A DNA stretch of 33,291 bases. Source: Bacteroidaceae bacterium. GTDB taxonomy: Bacteria > Bacteroidota > Bacteroidia > Bacteroidales > Bacteroidaceae. The notes below the pieces were generated by a model, which did no database searches, had not been told where the DNA came from, and was given only the letters and a program-made list of their open reading frames with translations. A program made the position numbers and the translations under genes. Shown piece by piece: positions 24,167 through 32,192 of this stretch. Numbering within the stretch: the first letter of the stretch is position 1; every line of letters begins with the position of its first letter. The stretch spans positions 1 to 33,291 of the forward strand of contig JAFUGG010000048.1 of NCBI GenBank assembly GCA_017469525.1, given 5' to 3'.

Positions 24167-24174
24167 CAAAATTA
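24167..24174 (-). promoter_or_regulatory. -7 box of the typA promoter
   Basis: TAATTTTG on the minus strand, 23 bp before the start codon. No clear TTTG -33 element at the usual distance. Confidence 0.6.
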
Positions 24175-24191
24175 CAAAAAAATGTTTAAAG

Positions 24192-24227
24192 TTTGTTGTT
24201 AAATGTTAGAAGAAATTTATAAATTTG
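24192..24227 (+). promoter_or_regulatory. Promoter of the fasciclin lipoprotein gene
   Basis: TTTG at 24192-24195 and TAAATTTG at 24220-24227; the spacer of 24 bp is a little long. It is divergent from the typA promoter. Confidence 0.6.
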
Positions 24228-24277
24228 CGGTTGAGAACTAACAACAAACCTAAAAACACATGCTATCTGAGACTAAT

Positions 24278-26392
24278 ATGTGTAAATTTAATGCATTCCT
24301 TCTCGCCTCTCTTTTTCTCGTTTGTGGCTGTACAGAGCAGGTTGATACCTCTGCAAGATATGTCTTTACGTCCGATTGTGTCATGACTTACTTGCAGAAA
24401 CACGATTCTTATTCGGAATATGTAAAGCTTTTGAACGTCACCCCCATTTCCATCCGAAGCAAGAGTACCGTGGGCGAACTGCTTTCTGCGCGAGGACACT
24501 ATACCGTCTTCGCTCCTACGAACGAGGCCATAGAGCTTTATCTGCAAAAGCTCTGTGAAAAGGAACCAGACCTGCTGAAGGAACCCTCGTGGGATGCTTT
24601 CTACAGCGAGCACAAACGCGATTCCATCCGTCGGGTCGTCGTCTGCAATTCCATCATCGATTCGGGCGACAACGAGGAAGCCTATGCCGTGAACAAGTTC
24701 CCGCTGGAGACCGGTACTGAGTTCCCGCTCAACAACATGAACGACCGCAAGCTCTCCGTGCGCTATTCGGGCGTTGACTCCATCTTCATCAACAACACCA
24801 GCGAAGTAAGCCTTACCGAAAGGGACATTCTTGTCACGAATGGCATCATCCATCAGATAGGACACGTCATTGCGCCAAAGGACATCACCGCATCAATCTA
24901 CCTGCAGGACATCCTCGACCAGCAGAAGGAGGGCTTCCTCCTCATGGCGAAGGTGATACAGGCATGCGGGTTGCTGGACACCCTCTCCAAGATAAGAGAC
25001 GAGGTTTATGAGGACAAGTATCTTAGGGGCGAGATACCCGAAACGCAGTATCTCTACATTGATGGCCATCACCCCGACGGCATCAATACAACACCTCGAC
25101 ACCGCCTCTACGGCTTCACCATCTTTGCTGAGACCGACGACTTCTGGAAGGAACAAGGTCTCGACCCGACAGCACCTTCCTCGGAACTGCTGCCCAAACT
25201 CATGCAGTGGCTTGTCTCGAACAATCAGTACTCCAGAGACGACAACTTCCTCACAGACGAGCACTACGACCAGGAAAGCAACCTCCTCTATCAGTGGGTC
25301 ACATACCACATCCTGCCCTTCCGCACACCTGCCGACCGCCTCGTCTTCCGCAGAAACGAATATGGCTACGATGCCAGCAATCCCCTGCGCATCACCATAC
25401 CCATGTACGAAATCTATACAACCATGGGCAAACCGCGTCTACTGAAAATCTTCGAGAGCAAGGAGAGCGAAGGCATCTACCTGAACCGATTCCCCAACCT
25501 TGAGACAGGACGAAACGAGGTGCTCCATGAACTGAGCTGCGATGCGAAGAATGTGGGTTGCCGCATCGACAGAGACCCGCAAAAGGCTGTCCTCAACGAC
25601 ATTGTCAACTGCACCATCTATCCCATCGATGCACCCCTCTCCTATAACGACGCCGTGCGCGACAACCTTGCCCGACAGCGACTACGCTTCGACGGCATGT
25701 CGCTCTTCCCCGAGGCTATGAACAACGAGATACGTCTCAAACTCTCCACCGACCAGCAGTATCAGGACGTCTATATCCCCGCCACGCACATCTACAACTA
25801 CTTCGAAAACATGCAGATGAACGACCGCACCACCTTCATCTACCTCAACGCATACGGCTACACGTGGTGCAACCTTCACAGCGACGAGATGAAGGCCAAA
25901 GGTCGCTTCGAGCTCACCTTCAAGCTGCCTCCCGTGCCGCGACGCACCACCTATGAGTTCCGCTACGACGTCCTCCCAAACGGCGACCGTGGCATACAGC
26001 AGTTCTATTTCGGCGACAACCCGGACAAGCTTCCTGCAGCCGGCATACCCGTTGACCTCACCCGTGGCATTGGTTCTATGAACGTCGGATGGGAAAGCGA
26101 CGGAAAGGACGATGACTACAACATCGAGGTGGACAAGCGTCTCCGCAACAACGGTGTCATGAAGGGTGCCAAGAGCGTCACAGCCGACGGCTCACCGTCC
26201 GACATCGAGCGCAACCGTAACTCCAATCTGCGCTACATCATCGTACGCCAGACAATGGACCCTGACAAAACTTACTACATGAAGGTGAAGTCGGTACTTG
26301 ATTCCGAGCAGAAGGAGTTCTACATGGACTACATGGAATACTGCCCCAAGGAAGTGTACGACAATCCCGAGACTCCCGAAGACATCTGGTAG
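24278..26392 (+). CDS. Fasciclin (FAS1) domain lipoprotein
   Basis: The product is 704 aa if started at MCKFNAFLLASLFLVCGCTE (lipobox Cys18); an ATG 18 bp upstream (24260) is also possible, but the later one gives a normal signal peptide. Residues about 30-205 form a FAS1 domain with YTVFAPTNEAIE and DILVTNGIIHQIGHVI. A second, more divergent FAS1-like segment (VTYHILPFRTPADRL, CTIYPIDAPL) follows, then a beta-rich C-terminal region (about 470-700). FAS1 domains in Bacteroidota lipoproteins are surface adhesion or glycan-binding modules, often found next to SusD-like proteins; none is present here. Transcription is from its own promoter, divergent from typA. Confidence 0.85.
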   Translation: MCKFNAFLLASLFLVCGCTEQVDTSARYVFTSDCVMTYLQKHDSYSEYVKLLNVTPISIRSKSTVGELLSARGHYTVFAPTNEAIELYLQKLCEKEPDLLKEPSWDAFYSEHKRDSIRRVVVCNSIIDSGDNEEAYAVNKFPLETGTEFPLNNMNDRKLSVRYSGVDSIFINNTSEVSLTERDILVTNGIIHQIGHVIAPKDITASIYLQDILDQQKEGFLLMAKVIQACGLLDTLSKIRDEVYEDKYLRGEIPETQYLYIDGHHPDGINTTPRHRLYGFTIFAETDDFWKEQGLDPTAPSSELLPKLMQWLVSNNQYSRDDNFLTDEHYDQESNLLYQWVTYHILPFRTPADRLVFRRNEYGYDASNPLRITIPMYEIYTTMGKPRLLKIFESKESEGIYLNRFPNLETGRNEVLHELSCDAKNVGCRIDRDPQKAVLNDIVNCTIYPIDAPLSYNDAVRDNLARQRLRFDGMSLFPEAMNNEIRLKLSTDQQYQDVYIPATHIYNYFENMQMNDRTTFIYLNAYGYTWCNLHSDEMKAKGRFELTFKLPPVPRRTTYEFRYDVLPNGDRGIQQFYFGDNPDKLPAAGIPVDLTRGIGSMNVGWESDGKDDDYNIEVDKRLRNNGVMKGAKSVTADGSPSDIERNRNSNLRYIIVRQTMDPDKTYYMKVKSVLDSEQKEFYMDYMEYCPKEVYDNPETPEDIW

Positions 26393-26423
26393 CGAAAACG
26401 CTTCTTGGAGGATATTTTACGCG

Positions 26424-26577
26424 AGTGCAGAGGAAAACTTTTTCAAGTGCAGAGGAAAAAGTTTTCGAGTGCAGTCACGATTTTTGTTTCCATGTGAGAA
26501 ACAAACTGTTTCCTCACGAGAAACAAAAAGTTTCCACCGGAGAAACAAAAAGTTTCTTCAGGAGAAACAAATCGGAA
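26424..26577. repeat. 22-bp-period array D, seven units of two types
   Basis: Unit starts are 26424, 26446, 26468, 26490, 26512, 26534 and 26556, exactly in phase. The first three contain AGTGCAG; the last four contain GAGAAACAAA...GTTT. In the second type GAAAC-n5-GTTTC and GTTTC-n7-GAAAC alternate, with centres 11 bp apart. It begins 32 bp after the fasciclin gene stop. Confidence 0.95.
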
Positions 26578-26619
26578 ACAAACGTTAAATTGTGTTTAAT
26601 CAAATGTCAACTCGGTCAA

Positions 26620-28008
26620 CTACTCCTTTCCTTCCACGATTTGCAAAGAGGTAAGTTCTGCCGGTACTTCTTCCTCTTTGGGCAGGAAGCGGTTTAGCAT
26701 GAGGCATCCGATGATAGCGCTTGCCATACTGCCGCACAGGATGCCCAGCTTGGCGTCGTTCAGCAGGTCGGCATGCTCGGCAGAGGGATAGCTCAGCGCT
26801 GCCATGAACATGCTGACGGTGAAGCCAATGCCGCAAAGCATGCAGACGCCTGCAAAGGACTTCCAGTTGGCACCTTGCGGCACACGGATGATGCCCAGCT
26901 TGACACCTACCCATGTAAAACTGAACACGCCGCAGAATTTGCCGATGAGCAGGCCAAGGAAGACTGCCAGCCCGACGCCCGAGAAGAGGTTCATGAGACT
27001 CATGCCAGCCAGGTTGACACCGGCATTGGCGAAGGCGAAGAGCGGGATGATGTGGTAGTTGACAGACATCTTGAGCACGTCCTCCATGTCCTGAAGCGGG
27101 CTGATGAGGTGGTCGCTGGCCGACTCCACGCTCTTGAGCAGCGCTATCTCTTTGTCGCTGAGCACGACGGGCTTGTTGCGGTCGGCGCGTGTGACTGTGG
27201 TGGCGGGGAAGTGCTCCAGCTTGTGACGGATGCGCTCTATGTAGAACTTCGTGCCCCGTGGTATGTTGGCTGGGATGCAGAAGGCGAGTATGACGCCTGC
27301 AATGGTGGCGTGAATGCCGCTGCCCAGCATGAAATACCAGAGGAGGAAGCCCGTGTTGAAATAGAAGGCCTTTGTGCGTACGCCGCGCCAGTTGCCAATA
27401 CAAAGCACGGCAATGATGATGGCCGAGATGAACAGATACCAGAGGTTGAGGTGGTCGGTGTAGCGTATGGCAATGACGATGATGCCGCCCAGGTCGTCGG
27501 CTACGGCAAGCGTGGCAAGGAAGACCTTAAGCCCGATGGGGCAACGTTTGCTGAAGACGCTCAGGCAACCGAGCGAGAAGGCGATGTCGGTTGCCATTGG
27601 GATGGCCATGCCTCGCTCCATGACGGGATTGCCCCAGCAGACGAGGAAGAAGACGATGACGGGAGTAATCATGCCGCCGCAGGCGCCGATGATGGGGGCT
27701 ATGGCGTTCTTGATGTTCGACAGCTCGCCCACGAGCACCTCGCGTTTTATCTCCAGGCCTACGCTCAGGAAGAAGATGGCCATGAGGTAGTCGTTGATGA
27801 ACTCGCCCAGCGTCATGGCATGCCCGCCGTGGCTGAAGATGTTGAAGCTGCCAATGCTGAGGCTGACGGGCAGGCTCCATAATGAGCGGTAGAGGTCGCC
27901 CCAGGGGCTGTTGGCTATGATGAGGGCTGCCACGGTGGCAATGACAAGGAGGACGCTGCTGCTCACATACTTACGCAGCATGCTTATGAATGGATAGTTG
28001 TCTTTCAT
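26620..28008 (-). CDS. nhaA: Na+/H+ antiporter NhaA
   Basis: This 462-aa inner-membrane antiporter exchanges Na+ for protons in pH and sodium homeostasis. It has about twelve membrane segments and the family motifs IFFLSVGLEIKREVLVGEL, PMATDIAFSLGCLSVFSKR and LAVADDLGGIIVIAI, with the ion-binding Asp pair 171-172 that matches D163-D164 of E. coli. A charged loop of about 60 residues (around 270-330) is larger than in E. coli and usual for Bacteroidota forms. The start MKDNYPF at 28008 is chosen because the frame's earlier ATG (28038) lies inside the promoter -7 box. Confidence 0.96.
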   Translation of the reverse strand: MKDNYPFISMLRKYVSSSVLLVIATVAALIIANSPWGDLYRSLWSLPVSLSIGSFNIFSHGGHAMTLGEFINDYLMAIFFLSVGLEIKREVLVGELSNIKNAIAPIIGACGGMITPVIVFFLVCWGNPVMERGMAIPMATDIAFSLGCLSVFSKRCPIGLKVFLATLAVADDLGGIIVIAIRYTDHLNLWYLFISAIIIAVLCIGNWRGVRTKAFYFNTGFLLWYFMLGSGIHATIAGVILAFCIPANIPRGTKFYIERIRHKLEHFPATTVTRADRNKPVVLSDKEIALLKSVESASDHLISPLQDMEDVLKMSVNYHIIPLFAFANAGVNLAGMSLMNLFSGVGLAVFLGLLIGKFCGVFSFTWVGVKLGIIRVPQGANWKSFAGVCMLCGIGFTVSMFMAALSYPSAEHADLLNDAKLGILCGSMASAIIGCLMLNRFLPKEEEVPAELTSLQIVEGKE

Positions 28009-28035
28009 CTCGTTTCTCTTTTCTGAAAACGTCTG

Positions 28036-28043
28036 CAAAGGTA
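28036..28043 (-). promoter_or_regulatory. -7 box of the nhaA promoter
   Basis: TACCTTTG on the minus strand, 27 bp before the start codon. The -33 side is an A/T-rich repeat with no clear TTTG. Confidence 0.7.
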
Positions 28044-28046
28044 CGA

Positions 28047-28150
28047 AAAAAAGTAAAAAGGTAAAAAGATGAAAAAATAAAAAAGGTGAAAAATTAACAT
28101 TTCGTGGACTTTTATTTTAAGTTTTTATCCTTTTTTACCTTTTTCATTTT
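28047..28150. repeat. A/T-rich inverted repeat around AAAAAGGTAAAAA
   Basis: Left arm copies of AAAAAGGTAAAAA and right arm copies of TTTTTTACCTTTTT flank a 13-bp core (ATTTCGTGGACTT). The right arm overlaps the last codons of the radical SAM gene. It could act as a terminator-like hairpin between the two minus-strand genes. Confidence 0.6.
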
Positions 28151-29028
28151 TTTAATTTTTCAACTTTTCTTTTTACGATTTCCGCGAAGTCCTGACTCTT
28201 CAGTCCCCATTTTGGAGCTATGACCATGTCGGGCGGGCACTGGCTTGCCAGGCGGTCGAGCACGATGCCATCAGGGAAATGGCTGATGTAGTCGAGGGCA
28301 AGGTGGATGTATTCCTCGGCTGTCGGCATGGGCCAAGGTGCTTCGGCATATTGGCGGGCAAGCTTCGTCCCTTTCAGCACCTGTAGCTGGTGCAGCTTGA
28401 GCGTCGTCAGAGGAAGCCGGGCAAGCTGTTCGGCCTGCCGCATCAGCTCGTCGTGACTCTCCCAAGGGAAGCCCAATATGATGTGGGCACCAACGTAGAT
28501 GCCTCTTCTCGCCGTCTCTCTGATGGCACGAATCGATGCTTCAACATTGTGCCCACGGTTGATGCGGAGCAGCGTCTCGTCGCTCATGCTTTCGACGCCA
28601 TATTCCAGACAAACGAACGTGCGATGGGACAACTCTTCCAGATAGTCGAGCAGGGCAGGAGAAAGGCAGTCGGGACGTGTTCCAACGACAAGCCCAACGA
28701 CATCTTCTGCTGCAAGTGCTTCTTCATAAATTCTCTCTAATCGAGATAGTTGTGCGTATGTGTTAGAGTAAGACTGGAAGTAAGCCAAGTACTTAATGCC
28801 TCGGTATTTATGCGCGAAGAAACGCTTGCCTGCATCAATCTGCTCTGTTACGGAAAGTCCGCCCCTGCAGTAAGCCGGCACGAAGCAGGTGTTGTTGCAG
28901 AATGTGCAGCCGCCGCTCCCTACGCTGCCGTCGCGATTGGGGCATGTAAAGCCTGCATCAATGGAGAGCTTCTGTACCTTCCGCCCGAGAAGCTCTTGCA
29001 GCCACTTGCCGTATTCCTTGTATTTCAC
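28144..29028 (-). CDS. Radical SAM protein of the YhcC (TIGR01212) type
   Basis: This 294-aa protein has the family cluster motif CPNRDGSVGSGGCTFC, with Cys29, Cys41 and Cys44 (C-x11-C-x2-C) for the 4Fe-4S centre. Further family motifs are YFQSYSNTYA, GTRPDCLSP, LEYGVESMSDETL, NRGH and HIILGFPWES. It is a complete member of a widespread family of unknown function. The start codon is GTG (29028), with an in-frame stop 12 nt upstream that forms part of the -7 box, so no earlier start exists. The promoter box ends only 4 nt before the start codon, so the mRNA may be leaderless. It is divergent from DPP IV. Confidence 0.9.
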   Translation of the reverse strand: MKYKEYGKWLQELLGRKVQKLSIDAGFTCPNRDGSVGSGGCTFCNNTCFVPAYCRGGLSVTEQIDAGKRFFAHKYRGIKYLAYFQSYSNTYAQLSRLERIYEEALAAEDVVGLVVGTRPDCLSPALLDYLEELSHRTFVCLEYGVESMSDETLLRINRGHNVEASIRAIRETARRGIYVGAHIILGFPWESHDELMRQAEQLARLPLTTLKLHQLQVLKGTKLARQYAEAPWPMPTAEEYIHLALDYISHFPDGIVLDRLASQCPPDMVIAPKWGLKSQDFAEIVKRKVEKLKK

Positions 29029-29032
29029 GCTG

Positions 29033-29091
29033 CAAAGTTATAAAAAAATGAAGAATGAAGAATGAAGAATGAAGAATTCTTTGTAAATTTG
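29033..29091. promoter_or_regulatory. Divergent promoters separated by a 7-bp tandem repeat
   Basis: TAACTTTG on the minus strand (29040-29033) serves the radical SAM gene; TAAATTTG on the plus strand (29084-29091) serves DPP IV. Between them four perfect copies of AATGAAG (29047-29074) occupy the place where both -33 elements would be. Confidence 0.8.
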
Positions 29092-29132
29092 CAACCGAAA
29101 CAACAAAACATTTAACACATTCGGACAATACA

Positions 29133-31334
29133 ATGAAACGAATTCTTTCACTTTTGGTGCTCCTCTGCACCATCTTCCATGCAAACGCCGACGGCTTGAC
29201 GTTGAACGACCTGACCAATGGAACATATTCTGCCAAAGGCATTTATGGCGTTACGCCCTTGATGGATGGCGAGAGCTACAGCCAGATTGCACCGGGCAGC
29301 AAGAAGATAGTACGCCACAGCTTCCGCACTGGAGCCGAGACGGAGGTGCTCTTCGATGTGGACAACGTGAAGAACCGCATCAAGATAAACCACATAGACG
29401 GCTACCTGATGTCACCCGACGAGAAGAACATCCTCATTCAGACGGAGACGAAAGGCATCTACCGTCACTCGAAGACGGCGGAGTATTATATATATAATGT
29501 AAAGAACCGCACCCTTGCCCACCTCAGCGAAGGCGGGCCGCAGGAGCAGCCTCTTTGGAGCCGCGACGGCACGATGGTGGCTTTCGTACGCGAAGGCAAT
29601 CTCTTCCTCGTCAAGCTTCTCTTCAACAACAGCGAGAGCCAAATCACGAAGGACGGCGAGTTCAACAAGATCATTAACGGCAAGCCTGATTGGGTGAACG
29701 AAGAGGAGTTCTCGTTTGCACGCGCTTTTGACTTCAATGCAGATGGCACGATGATTGCTTGGATACGCTATGACGAGACGCAGGTGCCTATGTTCAGCTT
29801 CCCCTGGTACAAAGGTATGAGCCCCGAGAAGACCGAATATGCCGACTATCCTGGCTCGTTCGACTACAAGTATCCCATCGCCGGAGCACAGAACAGCACG
29901 GTCAGCGTCCATAGCTTCGACATCAAGAGCCGCGTCATTCGTAAGATGCAGTTGCCCATCCCTTCTGATGGCTACGTGCCTCGCATCTTCTTTACCGACG
30001 AGGCGGAGAAGCTTCTTATACTTACACTCAACCGCCATCAGGACTGCCTCGACATCTATCTGGCCAATCCGCGAAGCACCGAATGCCGTGTCATCGTTCG
30101 CGAACAGGCGGAATGCTATGTGCCGGAAGACGCCCTGACCTCCTTCCGAACCGTCCCCGGAGGCTTTGTGCTCACCAGCGACCGCAGCGGCTACAAGCAT
30201 CTCTATCTCTACGACTTGAATGGAACCCTGCGCCGACAGCTTACGAAAGGCAACTTCGAGGTTCGCAACTTCTATGGCTATGACGTAAAGACGGGCAACA
30301 CCTTCTTTGCCAGCAACCAGGAAAGCCCGATGCGGAAGAGCATCTACCGTAGCGACGGCAAAGGCAAGCTGACGCGTCTCAGCACCTCTGCCACTGGCAC
30401 GAACAATGCCATCTTCAGCACCGACTTCCGCTACTTTATGAACACATGGAGTGACCTCAATACGCCCACCGTCACAAGCCTTTGCGATGCCTCTGGCAAG
30501 ACGTTGAAGGTGCTCGAGGACAATGCTCAGCTCCGTCAGAAACTCGCGGGACTGAAGCTTGGCGAGCGCAGGTTCTTCACCTTCACCACAGCCGACGGCA
30601 TACAGCTCAACGGCTTTATGGTGCTGCCAGCCGACTTCAATGCAAACAAGAAATATCCCGTCGTGATGCATCAGTACAGCGGTCCAGGCTCTCAGCAGGT
30701 GGTTGACAGTTGGAGCGCAGGCAACATGGGCGGCTGTCTCTACGAGCAATACCTTGCACAGGAAGGCTTCATCAGCGTTTGCGTGGACGGCAGAGGTACG
30801 GGCGGCAGAGGTCGCGACTTCGAGCAATGCACCTACCTCAAGCTCGGACAACTGGAGAGTCACGACCAGGTGGAGACAGCCATCTGGCTTGGCCAGCAGC
30901 CTTATGTCGATAAGGACCGCATCGCCATTTGGGGCTGGAGCTTTGGCGGCTTCAATACCTTGATGAGTATGAGCGAGGGACGACCCGTCTTTGCCTGTGG
31001 CGTAGCTGTCGCAGCCGTCACCAGCTGGCGCTACTACGACAGCATCTACACCGAGCGCTTCATGCGCACGCCGAAGGAGAACGGCTCCGGCTACGACGTG
31101 AGTCCCGTCAGCCGTGCCTCCAAACTGAGCGGAAGGCTGCTCCTCGTTCACGGCCTGGCCGACGATAACGTTCACTTTAGGGGGGCTGCAGAATACACCG
31201 AAGCTCTCGTGCAAGCTGACAAAGACTTCCGCCAGCTCACATACACCAATCGCAACCACGGCATCTACGGAGGCAACACACGCAATCATCTCTTCCGCCA
31301 GATAACGCAGCACTTCAAGGAGATGCAGAAGTAA
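29133..31334 (+). CDS. Dipeptidyl peptidase IV-type S9 serine peptidase
   Basis: This 733-aa protein has a signal peptide (MKRILSLLVLLCTIFHANA). The N-terminal beta-propeller (about 25-480) contains DWVNEEEF with the Glu pair (residues 190-192 region) that holds the substrate N-terminus in DPP IV enzymes. The alpha/beta-hydrolase domain carries Ser603 in GWSFGGF, Asp677 in HGLADDNVHF and His709 in NRNHGIYGG. It should release dipeptides, preferably Xaa-Pro, in the periplasm; this activity is important in asaccharolytic and oral Bacteroidales. The gene has its own promoter, with a slippage-prone tract at the -33 position. A 22-bp-period array follows the stop. Confidence 0.95.
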   Translation: MKRILSLLVLLCTIFHANADGLTLNDLTNGTYSAKGIYGVTPLMDGESYSQIAPGSKKIVRHSFRTGAETEVLFDVDNVKNRIKINHIDGYLMSPDEKNILIQTETKGIYRHSKTAEYYIYNVKNRTLAHLSEGGPQEQPLWSRDGTMVAFVREGNLFLVKLLFNNSESQITKDGEFNKIINGKPDWVNEEEFSFARAFDFNADGTMIAWIRYDETQVPMFSFPWYKGMSPEKTEYADYPGSFDYKYPIAGAQNSTVSVHSFDIKSRVIRKMQLPIPSDGYVPRIFFTDEAEKLLILTLNRHQDCLDIYLANPRSTECRVIVREQAECYVPEDALTSFRTVPGGFVLTSDRSGYKHLYLYDLNGTLRRQLTKGNFEVRNFYGYDVKTGNTFFASNQESPMRKSIYRSDGKGKLTRLSTSATGTNNAIFSTDFRYFMNTWSDLNTPTVTSLCDASGKTLKVLEDNAQLRQKLAGLKLGERRFFTFTTADGIQLNGFMVLPADFNANKKYPVVMHQYSGPGSQQVVDSWSAGNMGGCLYEQYLAQEGFISVCVDGRGTGGRGRDFEQCTYLKLGQLESHDQVETAIWLGQQPYVDKDRIAIWGWSFGGFNTLMSMSEGRPVFACGVAVAAVTSWRYYDSIYTERFMRTPKENGSGYDVSPVSRASKLSGRLLLVHGLADDNVHFRGAAEYTEALVQADKDFRQLTYTNRNHGIYGGNTRNHLFRQITQHFKEMQK

Positions 31335-31360
31335 TCTTTTCAGTCAAAACGAGACCTTTG

Positions 31361-31464
31361 CAAAATCCACGTGTGGATTTCATCAAATCCTCGTGTGGAT
31401 TTTGACAAATCCTTGTGTGGATTTTGCAAAGTTCACATGTGGATTTTTCCGACATCTCGTGTGC
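31361..31464. repeat. 22-bp-period array E
   Basis: GTGTGG at 31371, 31393 and 31415, ATGTGG at 31437 and a decayed GTGTGC at 31459 are all 22 bp apart. GGATTT-n4-AAATCC and AAATCC-n6-GGATTT alternate, with centres at 31382.5, 31393.5 and 31404.5, that is every 11 bp. It starts about 27 bp after the DPP IV stop. Confidence 0.95.
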
Positions 31465-31500
31465 CGTGAGTAAGCCTCATGTAATTTTCTGGCAAATTCC

Positions 31501-31531
31501 TTTGCTTGTAAAGAATAATTCACTAACTTTG
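31501..31531 (+). promoter_or_regulatory. Promoter of the ncRNA candidate
   Basis: TTTG at 31501-31504, an exact 19-bp spacer and TAACTTTG at 31524-31531. No start codon with a credible gene follows for 400 bp. Confidence 0.8.
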
Positions 31532-31537
31532 TAGCGT

Positions 31538-31812
31538 GAATAGTCAAAAAAAGACAAAAGCATATCTTTCAATTATCAATGTTCAATCTTCAATAGTATT
31601 AAGCCTATAGAATAAACAAAGGAAACTAAGACATATAGACAAAGAAGCGTCCGCTTGAATCTTGTTCTTGAAATTTCGCCAAAATATAAAGAGCAGCAAG
31701 AGTAAAAGTAAGGATGCTCACGTCGGTTCGGCGTGGGCTTTTACTCGAATATGCTGCAAGGGTGTTTGGCGATACCTCAAGAACGTAGACGAATGAAGTC
31801 CACGTTTTTTTT
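31538..31812 (+). ncRNA. Structured ncRNA candidate, 6S-like rod with central bulge
   Basis: From the promoter to a run of nine T there is no supported gene but a long folded region (about 31648-31804). Pairs seen from outside in: GTTCTTG/CAAGAAC (31664, 31778), TCGCC/GGCGA (31676, 31768), a 12/10-nt internal bulge, GCAGC/GCTGC (31693, 31753), GAGTAAAAG/CTTTTACTC (31700, 31738), then CTCACGTC/GGCGTGGG with loop GGTTC. A single rod with a large open bulge and a terminal T-run is the layout of 6S RNA, and Bacteroidales are known to have structured RNAs of this kind (for example the Bacteroidales-1 motif). The 5' end is inferred from the promoter, and the length (about 275 nt) is longer than a usual 6S RNA. 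The identity is an inference. Confidence 0.6.
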
Positions 31813-31941
31813 TGTTTGTATTATGCGGTAAGCTATGAGTCAATCAGGCATTAATATATCATAGTCAATAGATGCCATATCATAAATAGAAACACAAAAA
31901 CAAAAAAACTTACATTTTTATTAACTAAATACATTATTACG

Positions 31942-32172
31942 ATGAAAAAATTTATAATTAAAACAGAAAAATCAGAAAAGGAAAAGGCTTTTCTTAATCT
32001 TAAGGATCAACTTTTTATAAGAGACGAAATAGAATTACAATGTCATACTATTAATGGGCTAAACGATTATGATGGAATTAAAGAAATAAAGAAATGGTAT
32101 ATTGACGATAATTTTCTTCTTATTCCAGAAAAGTTTGTCAAGATGCATTATAATGAAGTAATTGAACCATAA
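31942..32172 (+). CDS. Small AT-rich hypothetical protein
   Basis: This 76-aa frame begins MKKFIIKTEKSEKEKAFLNL and has no signal peptide, membrane segment or motif I recognise. It is charged (many Lys and Glu) and probably cytosolic. Its base composition is far more AT-rich than the genes before it, like the 3' halves of the two following genes. It ends 20 bp before the first dockerin-type gene, which has no visible promoter, so both may be on one message. The upstream 130 bp is very AT-rich without a TAnnTTTG box. An immunity or accessory role for the neighbouring secreted proteins is conceivable but nothing in the sequence proves it. Confidence 0.6.
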   Translation: MKKFIIKTEKSEKEKAFLNLKDQLFIRDEIELQCHTINGLNDYDGIKEIKKWYIDDNFLLIPEKFVKMHYNEVIEP

Positions 32173-32192
32173 TAATTTTTAATATAACAATT

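Noticed and set aside
26424..26577. CRISPR array
   Set aside because: Units are 22 bp head to tail with no spacers, and no cas genes are present; this is a minisatellite.
26773..27882. Plus-strand frame of 369 codons
   Set aside because: It is antisense to nhaA; the acidic low-complexity product is an artefact of the antiporter coding strand.
29412..31313. Long minus-strand frame of 633 codons
   Set aside because: It is antisense to a complete DPP IV gene and has no motif or promoter of its own.
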